Shown here piece after piece: positions 1 through 5,433 of a stretch of DNA of 5,449 nt. The first letter of the stretch is position 1, and each line of letters starts with the position of its first letter. Under the pieces are notes generated by a model, which saw only the letters and a list, made by a program, of their open reading frames with translations, made no database searches and was not told the DNA's origin. A program made the position numbers and the translations under genes. The stretch lies in assembly GCA_013203065.1 (NCBI GenBank), contig JABMQV010000112.1, positions 1 through 5,449 of the forward strand, written 5' to 3'. Origin of the DNA: Desulfobacteraceae bacterium (lineage in GTDB: Bacteria; Desulfobacterota; DSM-4660; Desulfatiglandales; Desulfatiglandaceae).

Positions 1-414
1 CACGAACAATTCCGTATACTGATCAATGAGAATGAGCTGATCGATAGACAACCCGGAAGTTTCACTCATCCCGTTGAATATCTCCTTTGCCCTTTCGGGG
101 TAATTTTCATAGTTTCCCCTGGCAAATTCTTCTGCGTCTTCACGAGACCATTTGCCACTCCATGGAGGATGTTCGTTTATCGCCTTCTGGTAGTAGCTTC
201 CTATCTGAGATTTTAAGAGATACCCGTATTGGCGACCCATTTCCTTGTAGTCCCCATTGAGTTGGGCCACATGGATCTTTTCCGCCTTATACAGAAAGCC
301 TCCCTCAAACGCCAAAACCGCCTTCTGAGTTGAATCTGTCCCGCTGGAACAGCCGAAAGTGATGAGAAATGAAAATAACAGGCTCCCGGTCATCAAAGAC
401 CTGACTCTATTCAT
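1..414 (-). CDS. Probable lipoprotein with C45 acyltransferase/amidase-like N-terminus (partial, C-terminus off the left edge)
   Basis: An uninterrupted frame of 138 codons runs from an ATG at 414 to the window edge, so only the N-terminal part is present. Residues 2-5 (NRVR) are basic, residues 6-21 are hydrophobic, and Cys22 is followed by Ser-Ser-Gly. This looks like a lipoprotein signal peptide, although the residues before the Cys (T-F-G) are a loose lipobox. Residues 48-71 (HVAQLNGDYKEMGRQYGYLL and onward) match the opening pattern of C45-type acyl-CoA:6-aminopenicillanate acyltransferase-like and phospholipase B-like Ntn hydrolases, in which 'L-x-G-x-x-x-E-M-G-x-Q-x-G-x-L-L' precedes the autocatalytic cleavage site. 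The catalytic Cys expected from that family would lie beyond the window, so activity cannot be judged. The start is supported by GAGGG at 419-423, 4 nt upstream, and by a strong promoter at 457-486. The likely role is an envelope-anchored amide hydrolase or acyltransferase of unknown substrate. The family call is by motif memory only. Confidence 0.68.
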   Translation of the reverse strand, partial: MNRVRSLMTGSLLFSFLITFGCSSGTDSTQKAVLAFEGGFLYKAEKIHVAQLNGDYKEMGRQYGYLLKSQIGSYYQKAINEHPPWSGKWSREDAEEFARGNYENYPERAKEIFNGMSETSGLSIDQLILIDQYTELFV

Positions 415-456
415 TGTTCCCTCAAATACAATTGCCTTCTCAATTTTTGGGGATTG

Positions 457-486
457 AATATAGGGGAATCCTGTTTTGTGTGTCAA
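457..486 (-). promoter_or_regulatory. Sigma70-type promoter for the leftward lipoprotein gene
   Basis: Read on the minus strand, a perfect -35 box TTGACA (481-486) is followed by an 18-bp spacer and a -10 box TATATT (457-462, 5 of 6 matches). Transcription would start near 450, giving a leader of about 36 nt before the ATG at 414, with the GAGGG ribosome-binding site inside it. Box quality, spacing and position all agree. The spacer contains GGGAATCC on the plus strand, an octamer that recurs in the tandem repeat at 559-582. Confidence 0.72.
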
Positions 487-558
487 GCCTGAATGGACGA
501 GGATCTTGCAAAGCAGCTCGAAGTGATGTAAAAAAGGCCTCCCGGTTCCCACCCAACG

Positions 559-582
559 ACAAGGGAATCCACAAGGGAATCG
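559..582. repeat. 12-bp tandem direct repeat in the divergent intergenic region
   Basis: Two adjacent copies of ACAAGGGAATCC/G occupy 559-570 and 571-582 and differ only in the last base. They lie 26 bp before the start codon of the rightward gene and just upstream of its Shine-Dalgarno. A related GGGAATCC is at 464-471. The repeat is plain in the sequence. A regulator-binding role is only possible, and simple slippage duplication would explain it equally well. Confidence 0.85.
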
Positions 583-592
583 ACCAATAACT

Positions 593-600
593 TAAGGAGG
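593..600 (+). promoter_or_regulatory. Very strong Shine-Dalgarno for the gene at 608
   Basis: TAAGGAGG at 593-600 is an essentially full complement of the 16S rRNA 3' end. It is separated from the ATG at 608 by seven bases, six of them A. It fixes the start codon and predicts efficient translation. No equally convincing rightward promoter was found in front of it. Confidence 0.9.
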
Positions 601-607
601 AAAAAAC

Positions 608-1309
608 ATGCCAAGACCCGTGTATCCAACCAAAGAAGGGATTTGGTCAAAGGGAAAAAGAGAGGAAGAAAAATATAAAGAGGTCTCACTGGGAGTCCCC
701 TACCCGGAGGCTGTGGCACAATTTCGAAAGGCCGTTGAGGGACGGGGTGATTTTGATGCTGCCACCCTCTTTGCCTGGGGCACCATGCAGGCGACAGCCG
801 TTCTGAACATCCTGAAGGCGGCCGAAGAGACCTTTGGCGAGGAAGGCCAGGAGATGGTGAGAAAGGCCATCAACAAGGCCGGTTATGAGTCCATGGAGGG
901 ATTTCTAAAAGATTCCAGTTTCCCGCAAGATGCGGATGAGATGGAGCTTGCGTCTTTTATTGTAACAGGGATCAACACCGTCCTGTATGCTTCTCTTGAA
1001 AAGCCCTGGATTATATCCGATGATCGCTGCGAGTTTGATATCCTCTGGTGCCCGCATCAGGACCGTTACACGGCCTTTGACTGCAGGGTGCAGCGATATT
1101 TTGTCGAGGGCATGTTTCAGGCGCTTGATGACCAGGGGATGGGGAGGATCACGGCCTGGGTGGAAAAGTTGATCCCCCACGGGGCCGAGTGCTGTCACTT
1201 TGTGGTCGAGAAGCGGAAAGACCATGGAGAAAAAAACCCCTGGCATAGTTATTCGGATGAACTGGGGAAGCGGGCCTTTAGGAAACTTAAAGATGAAAAA
1301 GACGACTGA
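608..1309 (+). CDS. L-2-amino-thiazoline-4-carboxylic acid (ATC) hydrolase-like protein
   Basis: This 233-aa soluble protein has no signal peptide or membrane segment. A charged N-terminus (residues 1-25) is followed by a mainly helical region (33-130) and then a Cys-rich C-terminal half. The latter holds C141, the C148-P-H motif, C159, and the G-A-E-C-C-H-F segment with C195, C196 and H197. This arrangement resembles the ATC hydrolase-like family. The founding member of that family opens the thiazoline ring of ATC in bacterial L-cysteine production, but most anaerobe members are uncharacterised. 'G-x-x-C-x-F' also occurs in V4R/4-vinyl-reductase-type small-molecule or metal-binding domains, so a binding role is a fair alternative. 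No ATC racemase or N-carbamoyl-cysteine hydrolase lies nearby, so the cysteine pathway is not supported by context. The start is set by the Shine-Dalgarno at 593-600. The htpX gene follows after 78 bp with no visible terminator, so some cotranscription is possible. Confidence 0.6.
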   Translation: MPRPVYPTKEGIWSKGKREEEKYKEVSLGVPYPEAVAQFRKAVEGRGDFDAATLFAWGTMQATAVLNILKAAEETFGEEGQEMVRKAINKAGYESMEGFLKDSSFPQDADEMELASFIVTGINTVLYASLEKPWIISDDRCEFDILWCPHQDRYTAFDCRVQRYFVEGMFQALDDQGMGRITAWVEKLIPHGAECCHFVVEKRKDHGEKNPWHSYSDELGKRAFRKLKDEKDD

Positions 1310-1375
1310 TCCAACTTCTGAAAATCACCTCTCTCATAAGAATTTTTGATCGTTATTTCAGACTTTAGAACATCA

Positions 1376-1381
1376 GGGGGT
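1376..1381 (+). promoter_or_regulatory. Ribosome-binding site deciding the htpX start
   Basis: The G-run GGGGG (1376-1380, preceded by A and followed by T) lies 7 nt before the ATG at 1388. It supports that start over an in-frame TTG at 1346, which would add 14 residues unrelated to the normal HtpX N-terminus and has no comparable site in front of it. Confidence 0.7.
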
Positions 1382-1387
1382 CGGACC

Positions 1388-2314
1388 ATGGGGAACTGGT
1401 TTAAGACAACGCTTTTGCTGGGGGCCATGACGGTCCTTATCGTGTGGATAGGAAACCTCTTTGGGGGACGGCAGGGCATGGTACTGGCCTTTATTTTGGC
1501 CATGGGCATGAACTTTTTCAGCTACTGGTATTCCGACAAGATCGTGCTCAAGATGTATCGCGCCAGGGAGGTGAGCCCCCAGGACTTTCCCAAATTATAC
1601 GAGGCCGTAAGACAGCTTTCTCAAAACGCAGGCCTCCCTATGCCCCGGGTTTATATCATCCCGGAGGAATCCCCCAATGCCTTTGCCACGGGCAGAAACC
1701 CGGAGCACGCGGTCGTTGCCGTTACCGAAGGCCTGCTCAAGTCCATGAACGATGAAGAGGCCACCGGGGTCCTTGCCCATGAAATGGCCCACGTCGGGAA
1801 CAGGGATATCCTCATCGGGTCCATTGCAGCCACAATGGCCGGGGCCATTATGATCCTGGCCACCATGGCCCGCTGGACCGCGTTTTTTGGTGGGGGGACT
1901 CAGGATGATGAAGGGGGAGGGGGGCTCGGAGCAGTCGGTTTGATCGCCATGTCTATTCTGGCGCCCATAGCCGCCATGCTGATTCAGATGGCCATCTCCC
2001 GGTCAAGGGAGTATCAGGCGGACGCAACGGGGGCGCGCCTGGCCGGAAACCCGGAGGGTCTGGCAAATGCCCTGGAAAAGCTTGGGGCAGCATCCCGCAG
2101 GCTGCCATTAAAGGCCAACCCCTCCACTGCCCACATGTTTATCGTAAACCCGCTTTCCGCCGGAAATATGATGAGCCTTTTTTCCACCCATCCTCCCCTC
2201 CAGGAGAGGATCGCCCGGCTTCGGGGAACAAGACCAGACCTTCCTGTTGAACGGGAAGAAGAAGACAGGGGAAGAAAGGAAGCTGAGGCATTCTGGAACC
2301 ATCTATCGAAGTAG
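1388..2314 (+). CDS. htpX: Protease HtpX, membrane-bound zinc metalloprotease (M48B)
   Basis: This 308-aa product is close to the usual HtpX length. HtpX is an inner-membrane endoprotease with a cytoplasmic active site that degrades misfolded membrane proteins alongside FtsH. Two N-terminal membrane segments (about 7-25 and 30-48) are followed by S-D-K-I-V-L-K-M-Y and the conserved [10 protein letters not shown] block (96-105). The zinc motif is H131-E-M-A-H135, with catalytic Glu132. Two further hydrophobic segments (about 141-161 and 181-203) are split by a glycine-rich loop (168-183). The third zinc ligand is Glu208 in S-R-E-Y-Q-A-D, and the terminal signature [12 protein letters not shown] is present. 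All catalytic residues are intact. The last 22 residues are highly charged. The ATG at 1388 is chosen from its ribosome-binding site and from the typical M-G-N-W-F-K opening. No heat-shock promoter was seen directly upstream. Confidence 0.96.
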   Translation: MGNWFKTTLLLGAMTVLIVWIGNLFGGRQGMVLAFILAMGMNFFSYWYSDKIVLKMYRAREVSPQDFPKLYEAVRQLSQNAGLPMPRVYIIPEESPNAFATGRNPEHAVVAVTEGLLKSMNDEEATGVLAHEMAHVGNRDILIGSIAATMAGAIMILATMARWTAFFGGGTQDDEGGGGLGAVGLIAMSILAPIAAMLIQMAISRSREYQADATGARLAGNPEGLANALEKLGAASRRLPLKANPSTAHMFIVNPLSAGNMMSLFSTHPPLQERIARLRGTRPDLPVEREEEDRGRKEAEAFWNHLSK

Positions 2315-2336
2315 AGTTTTCGCCACAGGGCGATAA

Positions 2337-2921
2337 TCATTCCAGGACAAGGCCCTTGAACACTTTCTTGCCCCCGAGCCCTATCCTCATCTTCATATCC
2401 ATTACGTAATCAGGTCTTTTCTCATCCTTCCACCGGGGGTACCCGCCCTGCCATACATACCTGATCAATTCCTGAAACGCGCCCCAGGTGAACCTATATG
2501 GCCCGATGGCCACTTCGCGAACGACTTCCTCAATCCCAAAAGGGATCTCCATACGCCTTGCGTATTCTTCTATTATGTCCTCCACAATGGCCTGGTTCTT
2601 GATACCATCGGGCCTTTGCTTGAAGTCTTGAGGTTTGCCGGGGAAGGGAAATCTGCAATAGAGTTCGCCGATAAACCCGGTGTGTCGGATCCCGTGTATG
2701 GCCCCCATCAGATCTCCCATATCCTCAGGATCCTTGATCTGATAGACCTCCCAGGACATCTTGAATGATCCGTCCCCTTCCTGGTCCGAGACCTTGGAGA
2801 CATATTCACAAAACGCTGTGGCAAAGAAGAAGTATTGCTCCAGGAGCAGCATGTCCGAGTCGATGTTGAAAAATCCAAATGCAACGGTCCCATGGCTCAA
2901 AGAATCAAAGGCTAGGGGCAT
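2337..2921 (-). CDS. Conserved-looking hypothetical protein, 194 aa
   Basis: I do not recognise a named family. The ATG at 2921 has GGGAG at 2929-2933, 7 nt upstream, and an in-frame TAA immediately before it (2925-2927), so the start is well fixed. The product is acidic to neutral and soluble, with no signal peptide and no credible membrane helix. The N-terminus (residues 1-40) is rich in aromatic residues, including the run Y-F-F-F at 30-33. H10, C38, H76, H80 and C89 are spread along the chain without a clear metal motif. Residues 110-160 look helical with several Trp and Tyr (W146, Y155, W157, W164). The stretch 18-45 (F-N-I-D-S-D-M-L-L-L and onward) reads like a domain core that would be conserved among relatives, but this is an impression. 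The gene faces htpX convergently with 22 bp between stops and is divergent from the AAA+/VWA unit. Codon use looks like its neighbours, so there is no sign of recent transfer. Confidence 0.85.
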   Translation of the reverse strand: MPLAFDSLSHGTVAFGFFNIDSDMLLLEQYFFFATAFCEYVSKVSDQEGDGSFKMSWEVYQIKDPEDMGDLMGAIHGIRHTGFIGELYCRFPFPGKPQDFKQRPDGIKNQAIVEDIIEEYARRMEIPFGIEEVVREVAIGPYRFTWGAFQELIRYVWQGGYPRWKDEKRPDYVMDMKMRIGLGGKKVFKGLVLE

Positions 2922-3013
2922 GATTTATCTCCCATTTGACATAAATTTTCCCATGGTCTATGTTGGCCTCGATGTTGAGAAAGGTCTGCTATTGCAGCAC
3001 GAAACCATAATTT

Positions 3014-3094
3014 TTGGTCATTGGTCACTGATTACTCGTTTCTGGTTTCAAGAATTAGTATTCACTATTCAATCGCTAATGCCGGTCACTGATT
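3014..3094. repeat. Short degenerate direct repeats (TTGGTCA / GGTCACTGATT)
   Basis: TTGGTCA occurs twice in exact tandem (3014-3020, 3021-3027). The 11-mer GGTCACTGATT occurs exactly at 3023-3033 and again at 3084-3094. An inverted pair GAAACCA (3001-3007) and TGGTTTC (3043-3049) overlaps the cluster. Runs of this kind, mixing 'ggtcattggtca' and 'gaaaccag', are in my experience a recurrent intergenic texture in some deltaproteobacterial genomes. No transposase or phage gene is attached. Confidence 0.7.
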
Positions 3095-3137
3095 TGGTTG
3101 CGGCCGAAGGCCTGCATTGAGATTCAGCTTCTTGAAG

Positions 3138-3153
3138 GGGCTGCCGGTTTGCA
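3138..3153 (+). promoter_or_regulatory. Possible sigma54 (RpoN) -24/-12 promoter upstream of the AAA+/VWA pair
   Basis: GGGC at 3138-3141 and TTTGCA at 3148-3153 place GG and GC exactly 10 bases apart, the invariant spacing of sigma54 promoters. GGC and TTGCA match the consensus halves, but the middle ACG of the -24 element does not. Transcription would start near 3165 and leave a leader of about 170 nt. No enhancer site is recognised. A match this short can arise by chance. Confidence 0.22.
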
Positions 3154-3323
3154 TCCCTTGTGTATATTGGGGCTCGTCTGATAGTATATTTCATGGACTT
3201 GGATGAATTCTAACGTGACATCGGGGTTGACGCACTTCAAGAAATGATTAGGTTTACAGCTTGCGGTGGTTAGACGGCTGTAACGTCAATGTTGAATATT
3301 TTTTTGAAAAAGTCAGTTTTGTC

Positions 3324-3329
3324 AAGGAG
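3324..3329 (+). promoter_or_regulatory. Ribosome-binding site deciding the AAA+ ATPase start
   Basis: AAGGAG at 3324-3329 lies 7 nt before the ATG at 3337. An in-frame ATG at 3289 would add 16 residues but has no Shine-Dalgarno, and the added residues do not look like part of the fold. The site therefore favours 3337. Confidence 0.85.
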
Positions 3330-3336
3330 CAAAAGT

Positions 3337-4191
3337 ATGGAGAAAGAGGGTAGTAAAGAGAAGAAGTTCACAGGGGCATCCAAGTATGTCCTGGATGAGG
3401 AATTGGCTGAAATCGTTAATATATCCATGGCACTTGAAATGCCCCTGCTCCTGAAAGGAGAACCGGGAACCGGCAAGACCATGCTGGCCCATGCCATTGC
3501 CGAAACACTTAATATGAATCTGATTGTCCTGAATGTCAAATCGAGCATGAAGCTTGTGGATGCACTCTACCAGTATGACACACTAACCAGGCTGAATGAC
3601 AGCCGTTTTGGTGATTCCAGCCGGGATGTGAGCAACATTGAAGAGTATATCAAAATGAGTAAGATAGGCCAGGCCTTTGTGGCTGAGCAAAGGGAGGTCC
3701 TTTTGATCGATGAGATTGACAAGGCGGACAGCGATTTTCAGGATGATATGCTTGACGTGCTGGACCAGATGGAATTCGATATCATCGAGATCGACAGGAC
3801 GGTCAAGGCCAAGAATCGGCCGGTTATGGTTATCACCTCCAATGCCAAAAAGGACCTTTCCGATCCATTTTTGGGACGCTGTAACTTTCATCACATCGCC
3901 TTCCCTGAACCCGATATGATGCGGACAATTATCCAGGTTCATTTCCCTGACATCAGTAGAGATCTGCTGGATCACACGATCAAGGCCTTTTATCGAATGC
4001 GGGATTTCAGGAGCGTTGAAAAAAAGCCTGCCACGAGGGAATTGATCAACTGGATTCGGGCATTGAAGGCAGATCCCGATTTTAGGGTAAAGGACCTGAT
4101 CAAGGGGGATATCCCCTATCTGGGTGTCTTGTTCAAGAAGAGCCCGGATTATGCCATTGCACAAAACTCGGTTTCACGGATGAGGCTCTGA
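3337..4191 (+). CDS. MoxR-type AAA+ ATPase (CoxD/CbbQ-like chaperone)
   Basis: This 284-aa cytoplasmic ATPase is the size expected for a one-module MoxR protein. Visible elements in order are Walker A G-E-P-G-T-G-K-T (41-48), the segment L-Y-Q-Y-D-T-L-T-R-L-N-D (77-88) that resembles the 'YxYDxxxRL' block of this subfamily, Walker B V-L-L-I-D-E-I-D (121-128), sensor 1 Asn169 in T-S-N-A-K, a candidate arginine finger Arg181 in L-G-R-C, and sensor 2 Arg234 in K-P-A-T-R-E-L. All ATPase residues are therefore present. Family members form hexamers that, with a VWA-domain partner, remodel or insert metals into client enzymes, as MoxR does for methanol dehydrogenase, CoxD for CO dehydrogenase and CbbQ for Rubisco. 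The VWA gene follows 18 bp later, so this is the motor half of such a pair. The client is not in the window. Calling it a chaperone is an inference from family and context; the ATPase assignment is firm. Confidence 0.94.
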   Translation: MEKEGSKEKKFTGASKYVLDEELAEIVNISMALEMPLLLKGEPGTGKTMLAHAIAETLNMNLIVLNVKSSMKLVDALYQYDTLTRLNDSRFGDSSRDVSNIEEYIKMSKIGQAFVAEQREVLLIDEIDKADSDFQDDMLDVLDQMEFDIIEIDRTVKAKNRPVMVITSNAKKDLSDPFLGRCNFHHIAFPEPDMMRTIIQVHFPDISRDLLDHTIKAFYRMRDFRSVEKKPATRELINWIRALKADPDFRVKDLIKGDIPYLGVLFKKSPDYAIAQNSVSRMRL

Positions 4192-4209
4192 TTGAGGACG
4201 GGTTAAGCT

Positions 4210-5403
4210 ATGTTTACAAGGTTTTTCTACCTATTAAGAGAAGTAGGGATCCCCGTATCCCCCACCTCGTTTCTTAGGCTTCAAAAGGCCCTGAGTATGG
4301 GCCTCATCACCTCAATGGATGGGTTCTACACTGCCGCCCGCTCCATCCTGGTAAAGAGTGAGAGATATTTCGATCTCTACGACCAGGTCTTTGCGCATCA
4401 CTTTCAGGGAGCTGAACTCAAGGACCCGGACGAGTTCGAGCTGACGGAAGTGGCACAGGCCATGCTGGAACAATGGCTGAAGGACCAGGAAGGGATGGCC
4501 GAGGCCCTGGGTGTTGACGAGGAGGAACTCAAGAAACTGAGCCCGGAAGAATTACTCCAATACTTTCTGGACCGCCTGAAGGAGCAGACAGAGGAACATC
4601 ACGGGGGCAGCAAATGGATCGGCACCAAGGGAACATCCCCTGTGGGGCATTCCGGCTACCATCCGGGTGGGATGAGGGTAGGCGGGGTTTCCAGAAACAA
4701 GTCGGCCATAAAAGTGGCCATGGACAGGCGGTATAAGGACTACTCCCAGGAAGGGCCGCTCACCCAGGCCCAGATAGGAGAGGCCCTCAAGAGATTGAGA
4801 AATTTGGTGCCCTCCGGCCCCAAGGATGTGATCAATATTGATGAGACCATCTACCAGACCATGAAAAATGCCGGAGAGATAGAGATCATATTTGATAGGA
4901 ACCTGAAAGACCGGTTAAAGGTTATCCTGGCCATAGACAACGGTGGGTGGTCCATGGATCCTTACATAGAGGTGGTCCAAACCGTTTTTAACTATGCCCG
5001 GGCGCAGTTTAAGGAGTTAAAGACATTTTTCTTCCACAACACGATTTATGACCATCTCTGGGAAGACCCTGCCAGGTTTAGAAAACCGCACAAGGTTGAT
5101 GAACTGGCCCGGCGCGATCCTGATACCCGTTTCATCATCGTGGGCGATGCCAGCATGGCGCCCTATGAATTAATGGCCACCGACGGGTCCATCCATATCG
5201 AAGAGCGGACCATGAAGCCCAGCTATGAGAGACTCCATTTTATTGCCAATACCTTCCCCAACTCCGCCTGGCTAAACCCCAAGATGGCCGGGGAGTGGCC
5301 CTACACCCGAACCATCAACGCCATCCGTGAGGTCTTCCCCATGTTTGAACTGACCATTGATGGACTGGAGAAGGCGGTGACCCACCTGATGCACAAGAAC
5401 TAA
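4210..5403 (+). CDS. VWA-domain (CoxE-like) partner of the MoxR ATPase, with an atypical MIDAS
   Basis: This 397-aa protein has no signal peptide or membrane helix. Residues 1-68 form a helical N-terminus (P-V-S-P-T-S-F-L-R-L) typical of CoxE-like proteins. Residues 69-130 are acidic and helical. Residues 131-159 form a Gly/His-rich segment with W-I-G-T-K-G-T-S-P-V-G. The VWA core begins near 236. Strand 1 ends at Asp243, followed by N-G-G-W-S-M where canonical proteins have D-x-S-x-S-M. A second strand is K-T-F-F-F-H-N-T-I-Y (271-280), and a third is F-I-I-V-G-D-A-S-M (308-316), with Asp313 in the usual last position. The MIDAS first serine and threonine are not recognisable. The protein presumably bridges the ATPase to its client. 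The ATG at 4210 has GAGGA at 4194-4198, 11 nt upstream, a slightly long spacing, so translational coupling with the ATPase is likely. The stop is TAA at 5401-5403. Confidence 0.9.
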   Translation: MFTRFFYLLREVGIPVSPTSFLRLQKALSMGLITSMDGFYTAARSILVKSERYFDLYDQVFAHHFQGAELKDPDEFELTEVAQAMLEQWLKDQEGMAEALGVDEEELKKLSPEELLQYFLDRLKEQTEEHHGGSKWIGTKGTSPVGHSGYHPGGMRVGGVSRNKSAIKVAMDRRYKDYSQEGPLTQAQIGEALKRLRNLVPSGPKDVINIDETIYQTMKNAGEIEIIFDRNLKDRLKVILAIDNGGWSMDPYIEVVQTVFNYARAQFKELKTFFFHNTIYDHLWEDPARFRKPHKVDELARRDPDTRFIIVGDASMAPYELMATDGSIHIEERTMKPSYERLHFIANTFPNSAWLNPKMAGEWPYTRTINAIREVFPMFELTIDGLEKAVTHLMHKN

Positions 5404-5412
5404 TCAATCTAA

Positions 5413-5433
5413 CGCAGGCCCTTAGGGCTTACG
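5413..5433 (+). terminator. Hairpin after the AAA+/VWA unit, possible terminator
   Basis: CGCAGGCCC (5413-5421), loop TTA and GGGCTTACG (5425-5433) can fold into a 9-bp stem with one C-A mismatch and one G-T pair, starting 10 nt after the stop codon. The position suits a terminator, but the following bases (CAAAAATAAC) are A-rich and lack a T-run. A factor-dependent terminator, or the edge of another element, is as likely as an intrinsic one. Confidence 0.35.

Larger units (their letters stand above)
2922..3336. other. Gene-free divergent intergenic region (415 bp)
   Basis: No convincing gene lies here. Open frames crossing the region are without ribosome-binding sites or are continuations of frames antisense to the 194-aa gene. 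The part at 3001-3094 is AT-rich and made of short degenerate repeats. The part at 3100-3160 has small inverted repeats (GGCC-GAA-GGCC at 3103-3113) and a possible sigma54-type site. The part at 3160-3336 is an AT-rich leader with two GTATATT copies (3162, 3184), two TAACGT copies 70 bp apart (3211, 3281), and a T7 tract near 3299-3305. It must hold the promoters of both the leftward 194-aa gene and the rightward AAA+/VWA pair, but no strong sigma70 promoter was found for either. Confidence 0.7.

Noticed and set aside
506..534. TTGCAA, 17 bp, TAAAAA as a rightward sigma70 promoter for the gene at 608
   Set aside because: Each box matches the consensus at only 4 of 6 bases and nothing else supports it. 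The real rightward promoter remains unidentified.
905..1246. Minus-strand open frame of 113 codons across the ATC-hydrolase-like gene
   Set aside because: It is an antisense shadow with no ribosome-binding site and no family-like features.
1346..1387. Upstream in-frame TTG start for htpX adding 14 residues
   Set aside because: No ribosome-binding site precedes it, the added residues are not HtpX-like, and the ATG at 1388 has a G-rich site at the right distance and the normal M-G-N-W-F-K opening.
2320..2333. Hairpin CGCC-ACAG-GGCG between the convergent htpX and 194-aa genes as a bidirectional terminator
   Set aside because: The stem is only 5 bp and there is no T-run on the exit side in either direction.
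3103..3113. GGCC-GAA-GGCC inverted repeat as a terminator
   Set aside because: The stem is 4 bp with no following T-run. It more likely reflects chance in a GC-rich patch.
2761..3120. Plus-strand open frame of 119 codons containing Y-V-G-L-D-V, which faintly recalls an IS110 transposase N-terminus
   Set aside because: Its first half is antisense to the 194-aa gene, it has no ribosome-binding site, the resemblance covers about six residues only, and the rest matches no transposase domain.
3289..3336. Upstream ATG for the AAA+ ATPase adding 16 residues
   Set aside because: It lacks a Shine-Dalgarno, while AAGGAG sits 7 nt before the ATG at 3337.
3583..4164. Long minus-strand open frame (193 codons) across the AAA+ gene
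   Set aside because: It is antisense to a gene with intact Walker motifs, its product has no recognisable domain, and such frames arise from the coding strand's codon bias.
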